From: an uncultured Dorea sp.
GTDB taxonomy: Bacteria > Bacillota > Clostridia > Lachnospirales > Lachnospiraceae
Length of the DNA: 61,810 nt
Assembly: GCA_910589275.1 (NCBI GenBank)
Contig: CAJUTH010000020.1
Coordinates: 1-61,810 of the forward strand
Direction of reading: 5' to 3'
This document shows, piece by piece, positions 52,165 through 59,907 of this stretch. Each line of letters starts with the position of its first letter. The stretch's first letter is position 1. Made by a program: the position numbers and the translations under genes. The notes beneath the pieces are model-generated. The model was not told the origin of the DNA. It worked only from the letters and a program-made list of their open reading frames with translations, and ran no database searches.

Positions 52165-52977
52165 ATGTATCATAAACTAATGGGATGTCTGGCAAGCGTA
52201 AGGGAAAAAACAGAGTTTAAGCCGGAAGCGGCGGTAATCTTAGGGTCTGGGCTGGGTGAGTTCGCAAACGAGATCCGTATCGCGGATACGATCAGCTATG
52301 AGGATATCAAGGGATTCCCGGTGTCGACGGTAAAAGGCCATGCGGGAAGGTTTGTATTCGGGTATGTGGAGGAGACTCCGGTTGTCATCATGCAGGGACG
52401 CGTACACTACTATGAGGGGTACCCCATGTCTGACGTTGTCCTGCCTACCCGGCTGATGGGAATGATGGGGGCAAAAAAACTTCTTTTAACCAATGCGGCG
52501 GGCGGCTGCAACCCGGAATTTAAGCCGGGCGACCTGATGATCATTTCCGACCATATTACAACCGCAGTCCCAAGTCCCCTGATCGGACCAAATATTGATG
52601 AGCTGGGGACAAGATTTCCGGATATGAGCGAAGTATACAGCAGGCGTCTTCAGGAAGTGATCGGGGCATGCGCGAAGGAATGCGGGATCAAAGTGCAGAA
52701 GGGCGTATATGTACAGTTTACAGGCCCTAATTACGAAACGCCGGCGGAAATTGGGCTTGCTAGGAGCTGGGGCGCAGATGCGGTAGGCATGAGTACGGCG
52801 GTGGAAGCGATGGCCGCAAGACATATGGGAATGGAAGTGTGCGGCATTTCCTGTATCACCAATATGGCTGCAGGCATTTCGGATGTACAGCTCGACCATA
52901 AAGAGGTTCAGGAGACTGCCGACAAGGTGGCAAAAGATTTCAAGAAACTTGTCGCAGAGGTCATCATCCATATGTAA
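52165..52977 (+). CDS. punA: Purine-nucleoside phosphorylase (trimeric type)
   Basis: The 270-residue enzyme splits purine nucleosides with phosphate to base and ribose-1-phosphate. It is the trimeric PNP I type: VILGSGLGEFANEI, VKGHAGRFVFGYVE, QGRVHYYEGYPMSDVVLP, TNAAGG (base-binding), GVYVQFTGPNYETPAEI and GMSTAVEAMAARHMGMEV. It is the first gene of a salvage group with deoB, nupC and deoC. The start has AAAGGAAG upstream. Confidence 0.95.
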   Translation: MYHKLMGCLASVREKTEFKPEAAVILGSGLGEFANEIRIADTISYEDIKGFPVSTVKGHAGRFVFGYVEETPVVIMQGRVHYYEGYPMSDVVLPTRLMGMMGAKKLLLTNAAGGCNPEFKPGDLMIISDHITTAVPSPLIGPNIDELGTRFPDMSEVYSRRLQEVIGACAKECGIKVQKGVYVQFTGPNYETPAEIGLARSWGADAVGMSTAVEAMAARHMGMEVCGISCITNMAAGISDVQLDHKEVQETADKVAKDFKKLVAEVIIHM

Positions 52978-53069
52978 TCTGCGTCTGGCGCCGCCGGACG
53001 GATGTATGACAGGCATTGCAAAAGCATGGAACGAAAGCAGAAAAGCATGGATTAGAATAGAGGGATCGT

Positions 53070-53555
53070 ATGAAGTCAAAAGAGCGGCTGCTTCAGCTTA
53101 TATCAGGTATAGACAGGGAAAGATATCAATATTTAAAGCAGTTTTTCAGCCGTATGCCGGATTCGGCAGCGGAAGAGTTCCGTTATGAAGAAGTTAAGAA
53201 GAATGAAAAGATCATCTCGGCGGGAAGGCGGTGCGAGGCGGTATATTTTGTCTTAGAAGGCGAAATAAAGGGTGTGGATTACTATAAAACAGGCAGCGTA
53301 TATTCCTTTATGGATTTTTCCAAGATGTTTATCTTAGGCGACTTTGAGCTGTTTTCCAACATGGAGAATTATATGGCATCCATCGATGCCGTCCAAGATT
53401 GCAGGCTGCTTAAGGTTCCGGCTTCCAGTTATCTGAGATGGGTAAGGCAGGATGAGAACGCCCTGTATCTCAGGCTGAATAATATTCTGACTATTCTGAC
53501 CAGCGAGAGGAAATGGGACCGCGAATATCTGCGCATGAGCATTACCGGAGACTGA
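53070..53555 (+). CDS. Crp/Fnr-like cyclic-nucleotide-binding domain protein without DNA-binding domain
   Basis: The 161-residue protein has the cupin-like effector domain of the Crp family: KNEKIISAGRRCEAVYFVLEGEIKG, LGDFELFSN and CRLLKVPASSYLRWV, followed by the dimerization helix. It then stops, about 60 residues short of a normal Crp, so the helix-turn-helix is missing. The next gene starts 32 bp later, leaving no room for it in another frame. It may be a remnant or a ligand-binding partner. It lies between punA and deoB. Confidence 0.8.
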   Translation: MKSKERLLQLISGIDRERYQYLKQFFSRMPDSAAEEFRYEEVKKNEKIISAGRRCEAVYFVLEGEIKGVDYYKTGSVYSFMDFSKMFILGDFELFSNMENYMASIDAVQDCRLLKVPASSYLRWVRQDENALYLRLNNILTILTSERKWDREYLRMSITGD

Positions 53556-53587
53556 TGAAAGAAATAGAATAGAAAGAGGAATACATC

Positions 53588-54778
53588 ATGGGAAAATATA
53601 AACGTATTTTTACAATCGTCGTTGATTCGCTGGGTGTAGGAGCGCTGCCAGACGCAGGGGAATATGGAGATGCGGGCGCCGATACGCTGGGGCATATTTC
53701 GCAGTACAGGGATGGGTTCTATATCCCGAACCTTCAGAAGCTTGGCATGGCAAACCTTCATCCACTGAAACAGGTGGAGGCTGTGGAAACCCCGCTTGGT
53801 TACTATGCGTATCTTTATGAAGCCAGCACCGGCAAAGATACCATGACAGGCCACTGGGAAATGATGGGGCTTCATATTACGACCCCTTTTCGAACTTTTA
53901 CTGAAACAGGATTTCCCAAGGAACTTCTCGATGAATTGTCTGCGAGGACAGGAAGGGTTATCATCGGGAACAAGAGCGCCAGCGGTACGGAAATTCTTGA
54001 GGAACTTGCGGAAGAAGAAATTGCAACAGGCCACATGATTGTGTATACGTCTGCGGATTCTGTGCTCCAGATTTGCGGAAATGAGGAAACTTTTGGCCTT
54101 GAAGAATTGTACCGCTGCTGTGAAATTGCCCGGGAAATTACGATGAAGGACGAATGGAAAGTTGGACGTATCATTGCGAGACCTTATGTGGGGAAGAAAA
54201 AAGGGGAGTTTAAGCGTACGGCGAACCGCCATGATTATGCGTTAAAGCCCTATGGGGCAACGGCGCTAAACGCCTTGAAGGACGCGGGCTTTGACGTGAT
54301 TTCAGTGGGAAAGATCTTTGATATTTTTGACGGCGAAGGTCTTACGGAATCGAACAAATCAAAGAGTTCTGTCCATGGGATGGAACAGACGATTGAAATC
54401 GCTAAGAGAGATTTTAACGGACTCTGCTATGTGAACCTTGTTGATTTTGACGCGCTGTGGGGACATCGGCGCGACGTGGAGGGCTATGCGCAGGAAATCG
54501 AAAAATTTGATGTGAAATTAGGAGAATTGCTTGGGCTGTTAAAGGAGGATGACCTGCTCATTATTACGGCGGACCATGGAAATGACCCTGCCCACACTGG
54601 AACGGACCATACAAGGGAAAGAGTTCCTTTTCTGGCATACTCTCCGTCTATGGCTGGAAGCGGCAGATTGGACGACGCGGTGACCTTTGCGGTTATTGGC
54701 GCTACGATCACGGAGAATTTCGGCGTGGGGATGCCGGAAGGGACGATTGGGAGCTCGCTGTATGAAAAGCTAGTATAA
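53588..54778 (+). CDS. deoB: Phosphopentomutase
   Basis: The 396-residue enzyme interconverts ribose-1-phosphate and ribose-5-phosphate, and the deoxy forms, feeding nucleoside sugars to central metabolism. It is an alkaline-phosphatase-superfamily metalloenzyme: the first motif is IVVDSLGVGALPDAG with the metal Asp. The phosphorylated Thr is in ASTGKDTMTGHWEMMG. The remaining metal ligands are in ADHGNDPAHTGTDHTRERVPFL. It acts on the products of PunA and supplies DeoC. Confidence 0.96.
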   Translation: MGKYKRIFTIVVDSLGVGALPDAGEYGDAGADTLGHISQYRDGFYIPNLQKLGMANLHPLKQVEAVETPLGYYAYLYEASTGKDTMTGHWEMMGLHITTPFRTFTETGFPKELLDELSARTGRVIIGNKSASGTEILEELAEEEIATGHMIVYTSADSVLQICGNEETFGLEELYRCCEIAREITMKDEWKVGRIIARPYVGKKKGEFKRTANRHDYALKPYGATALNALKDAGFDVISVGKIFDIFDGEGLTESNKSKSSVHGMEQTIEIAKRDFNGLCYVNLVDFDALWGHRRDVEGYAQEIEKFDVKLGELLGLLKEDDLLIITADHGNDPAHTGTDHTRERVPFLAYSPSMAGSGRLDDAVTFAVIGATITENFGVGMPEGTIGSSLYEKLV

Positions 54779-54803
54779 GTACGAAAGAATGGGAGAATGG
54801 AAC

Positions 54804-56006
54804 ATGAAAATTATATTAAATATATTGGGGCTTGTGCTTGTATTTGCAATCTGCTGGTTTTTTTCCTATAACCGCAAAGCGATCAAATGGAAGAGCGTTG
54901 GGATTATGCTTGCGGTGGAATTTGTCATTGCGCTGATTATTGTGAAGGTTCCTCTGGGGCAGAAGCTGGTCATACTTTTATCTAATGCCATTACTGCGGT
55001 GATCGGCTGCGGCAATAAAGGTCTTGAATTTGTATTCGGGGATCTCTTTACAGGCGGATCTTCAGGGATCTATGTGTTTATTGTGCAGAGTCTGGGCAAT
55101 ATCATTTTCGTATCTTCGCTGGTCAGCGCGCTGTATTACCTTGGCGTGCTTGGCGTTATCATCAAATGGATTGGCAAGGCAGTGGGTAAGGTTACAAAAA
55201 CCTCCGAAGTGGAGACCTTCGTGGCGGTTGCCAATATGTTCCTCGGACATACGGACAGCCCGATTCTGGTAGCCAAATATTTGCCCAAATTAACGGAAAG
55301 CGAGATTTTTGTAATTTTTGTATCTGGTATGGGAAGCATGTCCGCTTCGATTCTGGGTGGATACTCAGCGCTGGGGATTCCCATGAGTACGCTTCTTACC
55401 GCCAGTGCGCTGGTTCCGATCGGAAGCATCATGGTGTCGAAGGTGATGTGCCCTCAGACAGAAGAGGTGGCGCAGATTTCGGAGGTGAAAATGGATAATA
55501 AAGGAAACAATACGAACGTTATTGATGCGCTTTCAGAAGGCTGCAATACAGGGATTCAGATGGTGATTTCCATCGGCGCGTCAATTGTGGGATTTATGGG
55601 GGTAATGGCGATCTTTGACATGATCCTCGGCGTGTTTGGCCTGAGTATGTCGCAGATTTTCGGATATGTGTTTGCGCCCTTCGGAGTCCTTTTTGGGTTT
55701 GAAGGAGCCGATATCATGACGGCCGGTACGTTGTTAGGGCAGAAATTGATCCTGAATGAGTTCATCGCATTTGGCAATCTGGCGCCGATGCTTGAATCCT
55801 TAGATCCAAGAACTGCCTTGGTAGCTACGATAGCACTTTGCGGTTTTGCTAATATTTCTTCCATGGGCATGTGTATCGGCGGGATCGGCGTTCTCTGCCC
55901 GGAAAAGCGGGGAACCATTTCCCGGCTCATCGTGAGAGCGACTCTCGCCGGTGTGTTTGTAAGCATTAACAGCGCTCTGTTAGTAAGTATTGTTTCGCTG
56001 TTTTAA
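54804..56006 (+). CDS. Concentrative nucleoside transporter (NupC/CNT family)
   Basis: The 400-residue membrane protein has eight to ten helices and CNT signatures GIYVFIVQSLGNIIFVSSLVSALYYLGV, TEVE-type segment SEVETFVAVANMFLGHTDSPILV, and LLGQKLILNEFIAFGNL. It imports nucleosides with Na+ or H+. The start was set at an ATG with GGGAGA upstream; 54789 is the alternative. It supplies the nucleosides used by PunA, DeoB and DeoC. Confidence 0.94.
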   Translation: MKIILNILGLVLVFAICWFFSYNRKAIKWKSVGIMLAVEFVIALIIVKVPLGQKLVILLSNAITAVIGCGNKGLEFVFGDLFTGGSSGIYVFIVQSLGNIIFVSSLVSALYYLGVLGVIIKWIGKAVGKVTKTSEVETFVAVANMFLGHTDSPILVAKYLPKLTESEIFVIFVSGMGSMSASILGGYSALGIPMSTLLTASALVPIGSIMVSKVMCPQTEEVAQISEVKMDNKGNNTNVIDALSEGCNTGIQMVISIGASIVGFMGVMAIFDMILGVFGLSMSQIFGYVFAPFGVLFGFEGADIMTAGTLLGQKLILNEFIAFGNLAPMLESLDPRTALVATIALCGFANISSMGMCIGGIGVLCPEKRGTISRLIVRATLAGVFVSINSALLVSIVSLF

Positions 56007-56143
56007 GAAATATATACCCTATTTGAATAATAGATGCTATGAGCGGCCCCTTAGGCCGTGAATGATAACGAAGATTTGCTGCCCTCTCTGTATACAACGG
56101 ACGCGTTTTGGTGTATGCTGAGGGGCAGGGAAGGGAGATTAGG

Positions 56144-56812
56144 ATGGATCAGAAAAAAGTGTTAGGAATGGTAGACCATACGCTGCTGGGGGTTACGGCA
56201 GCATGGGAGGATATCAGGCAGATCATTGACGACGGTATCGCTTATGGATGCGCGTCAGCCTGTATCCCGGCGGCTTATGTCAAAGAGGCGGCAAAGTACG
56301 CCGGAGGGAGGCTGCCGATCTGTACAGTGATCGGTTTTCCGAACGGATACAGCACAACCGCGGCAAAGGTTTTCGAAGCGAGGGACGCGGTGGCAAACGG
56401 CGCGGAAGAGATCGACATGGTAATCCATGTGGGAGCGCTGAAAGATAAGAGATATCAGGCGATTGAAGATGAGATCCGCGCCGTCCATGAGGCATGCGGC
56501 GGAAAAATCTTGAAAGTAATCATTGAAACCTGCCTGCTTACAGAGGAAGAAAAGATAAAGATGTGTGAGATCGTTACAAAGGCCGGGGCGGAATATATCA
56601 AAACATCCACAGGATTCTCAGCAGGCGGGGCAACCTTTGAAGATGTGGCGCTTATGAGAAAGCATGTCGGCGCGGAAGTGAAAGTGAAGGCCGCCGGGGG
56701 GATATCTTCCTTTGATGACGCCGATAAATTTATAAGCCTTGGGGCAGATAGGCTTGGCACCAGCAGATTAGTGAAAATTATGAAAAATACAGATACAGGC
56801 GGAGGGTATTAG
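56144..56812 (+). CDS. deoC: Deoxyribose-phosphate aldolase
   Basis: The 222-residue TIM-barrel aldolase splits 2-deoxyribose-5-phosphate to glyceraldehyde-3-phosphate and acetaldehyde. The Schiff-base lysine region is EYIKTSTGFSAGGATFEDV and the second lysine KVKAAGGIS. The family openings MVDHTLLGVTAAWEDI and CTVIGFPNGYSTTAAKVFE are present. The frame is open to 56108, but AGGGAGA is spaced for the ATG at 56144. The next gene starts 1 bp after the stop. Confidence 0.95.
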   Translation: MDQKKVLGMVDHTLLGVTAAWEDIRQIIDDGIAYGCASACIPAAYVKEAAKYAGGRLPICTVIGFPNGYSTTAAKVFEARDAVANGAEEIDMVIHVGALKDKRYQAIEDEIRAVHEACGGKILKVIIETCLLTEEEKIKMCEIVTKAGAEYIKTSTGFSAGGATFEDVALMRKHVGAEVKVKAAGGISSFDDADKFISLGADRLGTSRLVKIMKNTDTGGGY

Positions 56813-56813
56813 A

Positions 56814-57425
56814 ATGGATACGGCAATGATGATAGAGATATTTGGTTATATTGGTTCCGCATTGGTGGTGGTGTCTATGCTGATGTCATCCATCGTAAAG
56901 CTGCGAGTTATCAATACAATCGGCAGTGTGATATCGGGGATTTACGCAGTGATCTGCGGAGCCATTCCGCTGGCGCTCATGAACACCTGCCTGATTATCA
57001 TTAACGTTTATAACCTAATTAAGCTGCTTAAGACAGAGCAGGATTTTGATCTGGTTGCAGGCCGTGGGGAAGATCCGCTGGTCAGGTTTTTTCTGGAGCA
57101 TTATGAACAGGATATCCGGCTGTATTTCCCGGGATTTGAAGCCAAAGATGCAGACGGAAAGCAGGCATATGTTGTGTGCTGCGGCGGCAATCCGGCTGGA
57201 ATGATCGTAGGAGAGGTGAAGGACGGCAATCTGGATATCATGGCTGATTACTCCGTGCCGGCATACCGCGACTGCTCTGTCGGGGCTTATCTGTACGCAA
57301 AGCTTGCCGAGTACAAAGTTCATACGCTGCGCTATGGCCGCGGCCTGTCTGACGCCCACGTATCTTATATGAAAAAGATGGGCTTTGTACAGGAACAGGG
57401 TGCGTATGTGAAACAGTTAAAATAA
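56814..57425 (+). CDS. YgjV-like membrane protein fused to a GNAT-like domain
   Basis: The 203-residue protein has three helices over residues 1-80 resembling the YgjV inner-membrane family (EIFGYIGSALVVVSMLMSSIVKLRVINTIG). The soluble C-terminal half (about 85-203) looks like a degenerate acetyltransferase fold, with VPAYRDCSVGAYLYAKLAEY and YMKKMGFVQEQGAYVKQL. The function is unknown. It is translationally coupled to deoC and is the last gene before the tRNAs, so a link to nucleoside or deoxyribose use is suggested only by position. Confidence 0.75.
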   Translation: MDTAMMIEIFGYIGSALVVVSMLMSSIVKLRVINTIGSVISGIYAVICGAIPLALMNTCLIIINVYNLIKLLKTEQDFDLVAGRGEDPLVRFFLEHYEQDIRLYFPGFEAKDADGKQAYVVCCGGNPAGMIVGEVKDGNLDIMADYSVPAYRDCSVGAYLYAKLAEYKVHTLRYGRGLSDAHVSYMKKMGFVQEQGAYVKQLK

Positions 57426-57473
57426 CCGCAAGATGACTAGCAAGATTTTTGTTGAAAATTCTGAAAAAACCTA

Positions 57474-57503
57474 TTGACATTTCTATGAAATCAATAGTAT
57501 AAT
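57474..57503 (+). promoter_or_regulatory. Promoter of the tRNA pair
   Basis: Consensus TTGACA (57474-57479) and TATAAT (57498-57503) with an 18-bp spacer lie 34 bp before the tRNA-Val 5' end. Confidence 0.85.
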
Positions 57504-57537
57504 AGCAAGGCGGGTTGCGAAAGCAGCCCACGAATGT

Positions 57538-57610
57538 GGGATCTTAGCTCAGCTGGGAGAGCATCTGCCTTACAAGCAGAGGGTCACAGGTTCGAGCCCT
57601 GTAGGTCCCA
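57538..57610 (+). tRNA. tRNA-Val (anticodon TAC)
   Basis: A full cloverleaf is visible: 7-bp acceptor (GGGATCT with AGGTCCC, one T-G), D arm with AGCTCAGCTGGGAGAGC, anticodon stem CTGCC/GCAG around CTTACAA, and T arm GGTTCGAGCCC. CCA is not encoded. Confidence 0.96.
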
Positions 57611-57676
57611 TTTTGCAGTAATAAGTTACTGCAGACAAAAGGAAAGTCTCCGTTCAGACCGGAGAGAATAGAATAA

Positions 57677-57750
57677 GGCGGGATAGCTCAGTTGGCTAGA
57701 GCACACGGTTCATACCCGTGGTGTCGCTGGTTCAAATCCAGTTCCCGCTA
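57677..57750 (+). tRNA. tRNA-Met (anticodon CAT), elongator type
   Basis: Acceptor GGCGGGA pairs with TCCCGCT (G-T at position 1-72). The anticodon stem CACGG/CCGTG encloses TTCATAC, and the T arm is GGTTCAAATCC. The lack of the initiator C1-A72 mismatch and GGG/CCC anticodon pairs points to elongator Met. CCA is not encoded. It is 66 bp after tRNA-Val and probably cotranscribed. Confidence 0.94.
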
Positions 57751-57756
57751 CTACGT

Positions 57757-57782
57757 AAAAAGCCCATATTTATGGGCTTTTT
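57757..57782 (+). terminator. Terminator of the tRNA operon
   Basis: AAAAAGCCCATA and TATGGGCTTTTT form a perfect stem ending in T5, directly after tRNA-Met. It can also act on minus-strand transcripts. Confidence 0.9.
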
Positions 57783-58000
57783 ATAATGCGCCAGAACACG
57801 GATTAGAATAAATTCTGGATTTTCTACCCTAATTAAAACCTTGATTATTTGCTTGTTATTATTATTTTGCGTTTTAATGCAAAAAATAAAAAATAATATA
57901 CAGTATAGAACGGATTAAAAGGTATGGAGACAAAATAATATAATGTAAGAATTTATTGTTATTTAGTAAAGATTAGCAACATTATGAAATCGTAAAAAAT
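57783..58000. other. A+T-rich non-coding boundary of the accessory island
   Basis: No ORF, RNA gene or repeat is supported in these 218 bp. Base composition drops sharply in GC here, marking the change from housekeeping to accessory DNA beside the tRNA genes. I did not find a clear repeat of the tRNA 3' end that would identify an attachment site. Confidence 0.5.
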
Positions 58001-58020
58001 AAGGAGCGCATTAGCTCCTT
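58001..58020 (-). terminator. Terminator on the minus strand
   Basis: AAGGAGC and GCTCCTT form a perfect 7-bp stem with a 6-base loop, followed on the minus strand by ATTTTTTACG. It ends transcripts from the amidase fragment. Confidence 0.65.
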
Positions 58021-58056
58021 ATGATTGAAAAATTCTTGTCGCTCTTGTATAGTATT

Positions 58057-58308
58057 TTATATGTAAGTACATTGCATATAGGACTCAAAAGTTTTACATG
58101 ATTGGATGTCAATTTTGTGTATTAATACAAAATCAATGCCGTAATTGGATGATGCCTGCCTGCTCCTTGGTGCAAATACATTTCCGCATGTCTCTACAGA
58201 TAAATTACCAGCCATATGATGGATTGTTATTTTGGTAATTTTATTTCTTCTCGGGCTTGTTCTGTTAGGGGAAATTTTTACGTAATTTACTAATGAACTA
58301 TTACTCAT
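58057..58308 (-). pseudogene. Truncated phage-type N-acetylmuramoyl-L-alanine amidase
   Basis: The 83-codon frame encodes KTSP-like YVKISPNRTSPRRNKITKITIHHMAGNLSVETCGNVFAPRSRQASSNYGI, the N-terminus of endolysin amidases found in Lachnospiraceae phages, including the first zinc histidine (IHHMAG). After NYGI the homology stops and the remaining 26 residues are unrelated. The rest of the catalytic domain and the wall-binding domain are absent. It is therefore a prophage remnant and not an active lysin. It sits beside the tRNA genes, a common prophage site. Confidence 0.75.
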
Positions 58309-58440
58309 ATTTAAATATCTTCCTTTCTTAATAAAATAGAAACAGTATTAAAAACTGTTTCTAAAAAATAATAAATTTTTAGTTGATCAATTGAATTTTT
58401 ATTGCCATACATGGAAAGCACTGGGATGAAGAAACTCATA

Positions 58441-58538
58441 ATTGTGTAGCTGAGTGCAATATGCATATAAAAGATTGATTTTATTGTGTAAAAGTTGTGT
58501 ATAGACATGTTGACTATTGTGTAATTAGTGTGTATAAT
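58441..58538 (+). promoter_or_regulatory. hicAB promoter with repeated ATTGTGTA boxes
   Basis: TTGACT (58510-58515), a 17-bp spacer and TATAAT (58533-58538) form a strong promoter 22 bp before hicA. ATTGTGTA occurs at 58441, 58483 and 58516, and GTTGTGTA at 58494. The 58516 box begins the promoter spacer, so these may be operator sites for the HicB DNA-binding domain. Confidence 0.65.
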
Positions 58539-58560
58539 ATAATTGTGAGGAGGAACACTA

Positions 58561-58734
58561 ATGAAACAAAGGGATTTAATTAAGAAACTTGAAGATGCAG
58601 GTTTTTCTTTTGAAAGACATGGTGGTAATCATGATATATATAGAAGAGGTAGTGATACAGAAAAGATTCCAAGACATAAAGAAATTAATGAAAATCTAGC
58701 AAGAATGATACTCAGAAAATGGAAATTATTATAA
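58561..58734 (+). CDS. hicA: HicA mRNA interferase toxin
   Basis: The 57-residue protein is a complete HicA. It has a double-stranded-RNA-binding-like fold, starting MKQRDLIKKLEDAGFSFERH and continuing GGNHDIYRRG with the catalytic histidine (His24 by position), then IPRHKEINENLARMILRKW. HicA cleaves mRNA when released from HicB. A GGAGGA site precedes the ATG. The antitoxin gene begins 12 bp downstream. Confidence 0.93.
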   Translation: MKQRDLIKKLEDAGFSFERHGGNHDIYRRGSDTEKIPRHKEINENLARMILRKWKLL

Positions 58735-58746
58735 GGAGTGATTGAT

Positions 58747-59187
58747 ATGAAACAAGTTTATCCAACTTTTATAGTAAATACAAATGATGGATCGGAACAT
58801 TCTTTTTTGGTTTGTGTTCCTGACATGGAGATTTTTACTGAAGGGAATACTTTTGCAGATGCGATTGAAATGGCGAGAGATGCCATTGGACTGGCTGGAA
58901 TTTCAATGGAAGATAATAATGAAGAACTTCCGGTGCCTTCAGATCAAAAGGTTGCTGTTGAAAAAGTACAGCAGGATACAGAGGATATTGATTTTTCTAA
59001 AGGTGTTTTAACATATGTAGATGTTGATTTTTCTGAGTATAGAAAAAAGGTTGATACAAAAACTGTCAGGAGAAATGTTGCGCTTCCAAGTTGGCTTAAT
59101 TATGAGGCTGAACATGCTGGAATTAATGTTTCAAGGGTATTACAAGAAGCGTTGATGAATGTGTTGAATGTAAAGAGAAACATATAA
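58747..59187 (+). CDS. hicB: HicB family antitoxin
   Basis: The 146-residue antitoxin has an N-terminal RNase-H-like HicB domain (about 1-70; FLVCVPDMEIFTEGNTFADAIEMARDAIGLAGI) that binds HicA. A C-terminal ribbon-helix-helix domain (VALPSWLNYEAEHAGINVSRVLQEALMNVL) would bind the operon's own promoter. The toxin-first order is standard for hicAB. AAGGAG is spaced for the ATG at 58747. Confidence 0.92.
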   Translation: MKQVYPTFIVNTNDGSEHSFLVCVPDMEIFTEGNTFADAIEMARDAIGLAGISMEDNNEELPVPSDQKVAVEKVQQDTEDIDFSKGVLTYVDVDFSEYRKKVDTKTVRRNVALPSWLNYEAEHAGINVSRVLQEALMNVLNVKRNI

Positions 59188-59361
59188 TATATGATTGGTG
59201 GATTGGTTTTGCCAGTCCATTAGTCATATTACAGAGGAAATATAATGAGAGAAATAAGATAATGCTATAAACGCTTTACTGGAAATGAAAAAAGTTAAGA
59301 CTGAGATTGAGCAGATAAAGTAATATTTACAGTTGAAAACTTGATTTTATTTGGAGGATAC
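59188..59361 (+). other. Gap with a possible gene-end remnant
   Basis: No complete gene is present. A short open stretch ending NALLEMKKVKTEIEQIK and a stop at about 59322 looks like the tail of a lost coiled-coil gene, but this cannot be proven. Confidence 0.25.
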
Positions 59362-59907
59362 ATGGGAAAGTTAGACAAATTAAGTGTATTTATTAGTTTG
59401 GTGTTAAGACACAAACCAGACGCAGTAGGGATCATTTTAGATGAACATGGTTGGGCGAATGTCAAAGAGCTTCTCGGTGGCATAAATGATACTGGACGTA
59501 AAATTGATATGGAAATATTAGAAGAGATTGTTAAAACTGATAATAAGCAGAGATACAGTTTTAATGAAGATAAGACACTAATTCGTGCAAACCAGGGACA
59601 TAGTATTCCTGTGGATGTGGAATTAAAGAAACAGGAACCACCAGAATTTTTATATCATGGAACCGCAGATAGATTTATAAAAGCCATTATGAAAGAAGGA
59701 CTGAAATCAATGAGCCGTTTATATGTGCATCTTTCAAAAGATGTTGAAACCGCAAATAAGGTTGGAAAGCGGCACGGAAGACCAATGATCTTGAAGGTAC
59801 ATAGTGGACAAATGTATAAAGATGGGATTATGTTTTATCTTTCTGAAAATGGTGTGTGGTTGACAAAAAACGTAGATGTTAAATATTTAGAGCAGATAAA
59901 TGTCTGA
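59362..59907 (+). CDS. kptA: RNA 2'-phosphotransferase (Tpt1/KptA family)
   Basis: The 181-residue enzyme transfers an internal RNA 2'-phosphate to NAD+, giving ADP-ribose 1'',2''-cyclic phosphate. Conserved residues fit the Arg-His-Arg-Arg tetrad: Arg16-His17 in SLVLRHKP, Arg64, and Arg119 in SRLYVHLS, with GHS (79-81) and HGT (99-101) for NAD. The role in bacteria, which lack the eukaryotic tRNA splicing pathway, is uncertain; RNA repair or ADP-ribosylation are possibilities. GGAGG lies 6 bp before the ATG. It overlaps the next gene by 8 bp. Confidence 0.92.
   Translation: MGKLDKLSVFISLVLRHKPDAVGIILDEHGWANVKELLGGINDTGRKIDMEILEEIVKTDNKQRYSFNEDKTLIRANQGHSIPVDVELKKQEPPEFLYHGTADRFIKAIMKEGLKSMSRLYVHLSKDVETANKVGKRHGRPMILKVHSGQMYKDGIMFYLSENGVWLTKNVDVKYLEQINV

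Noticed and set aside
58311..58508. 65-codon minus-strand frame beside the amidase fragment
   Set aside because: A+T-rich, no recognisable family and no clear ribosome site; chance opening is as likely as a gene.
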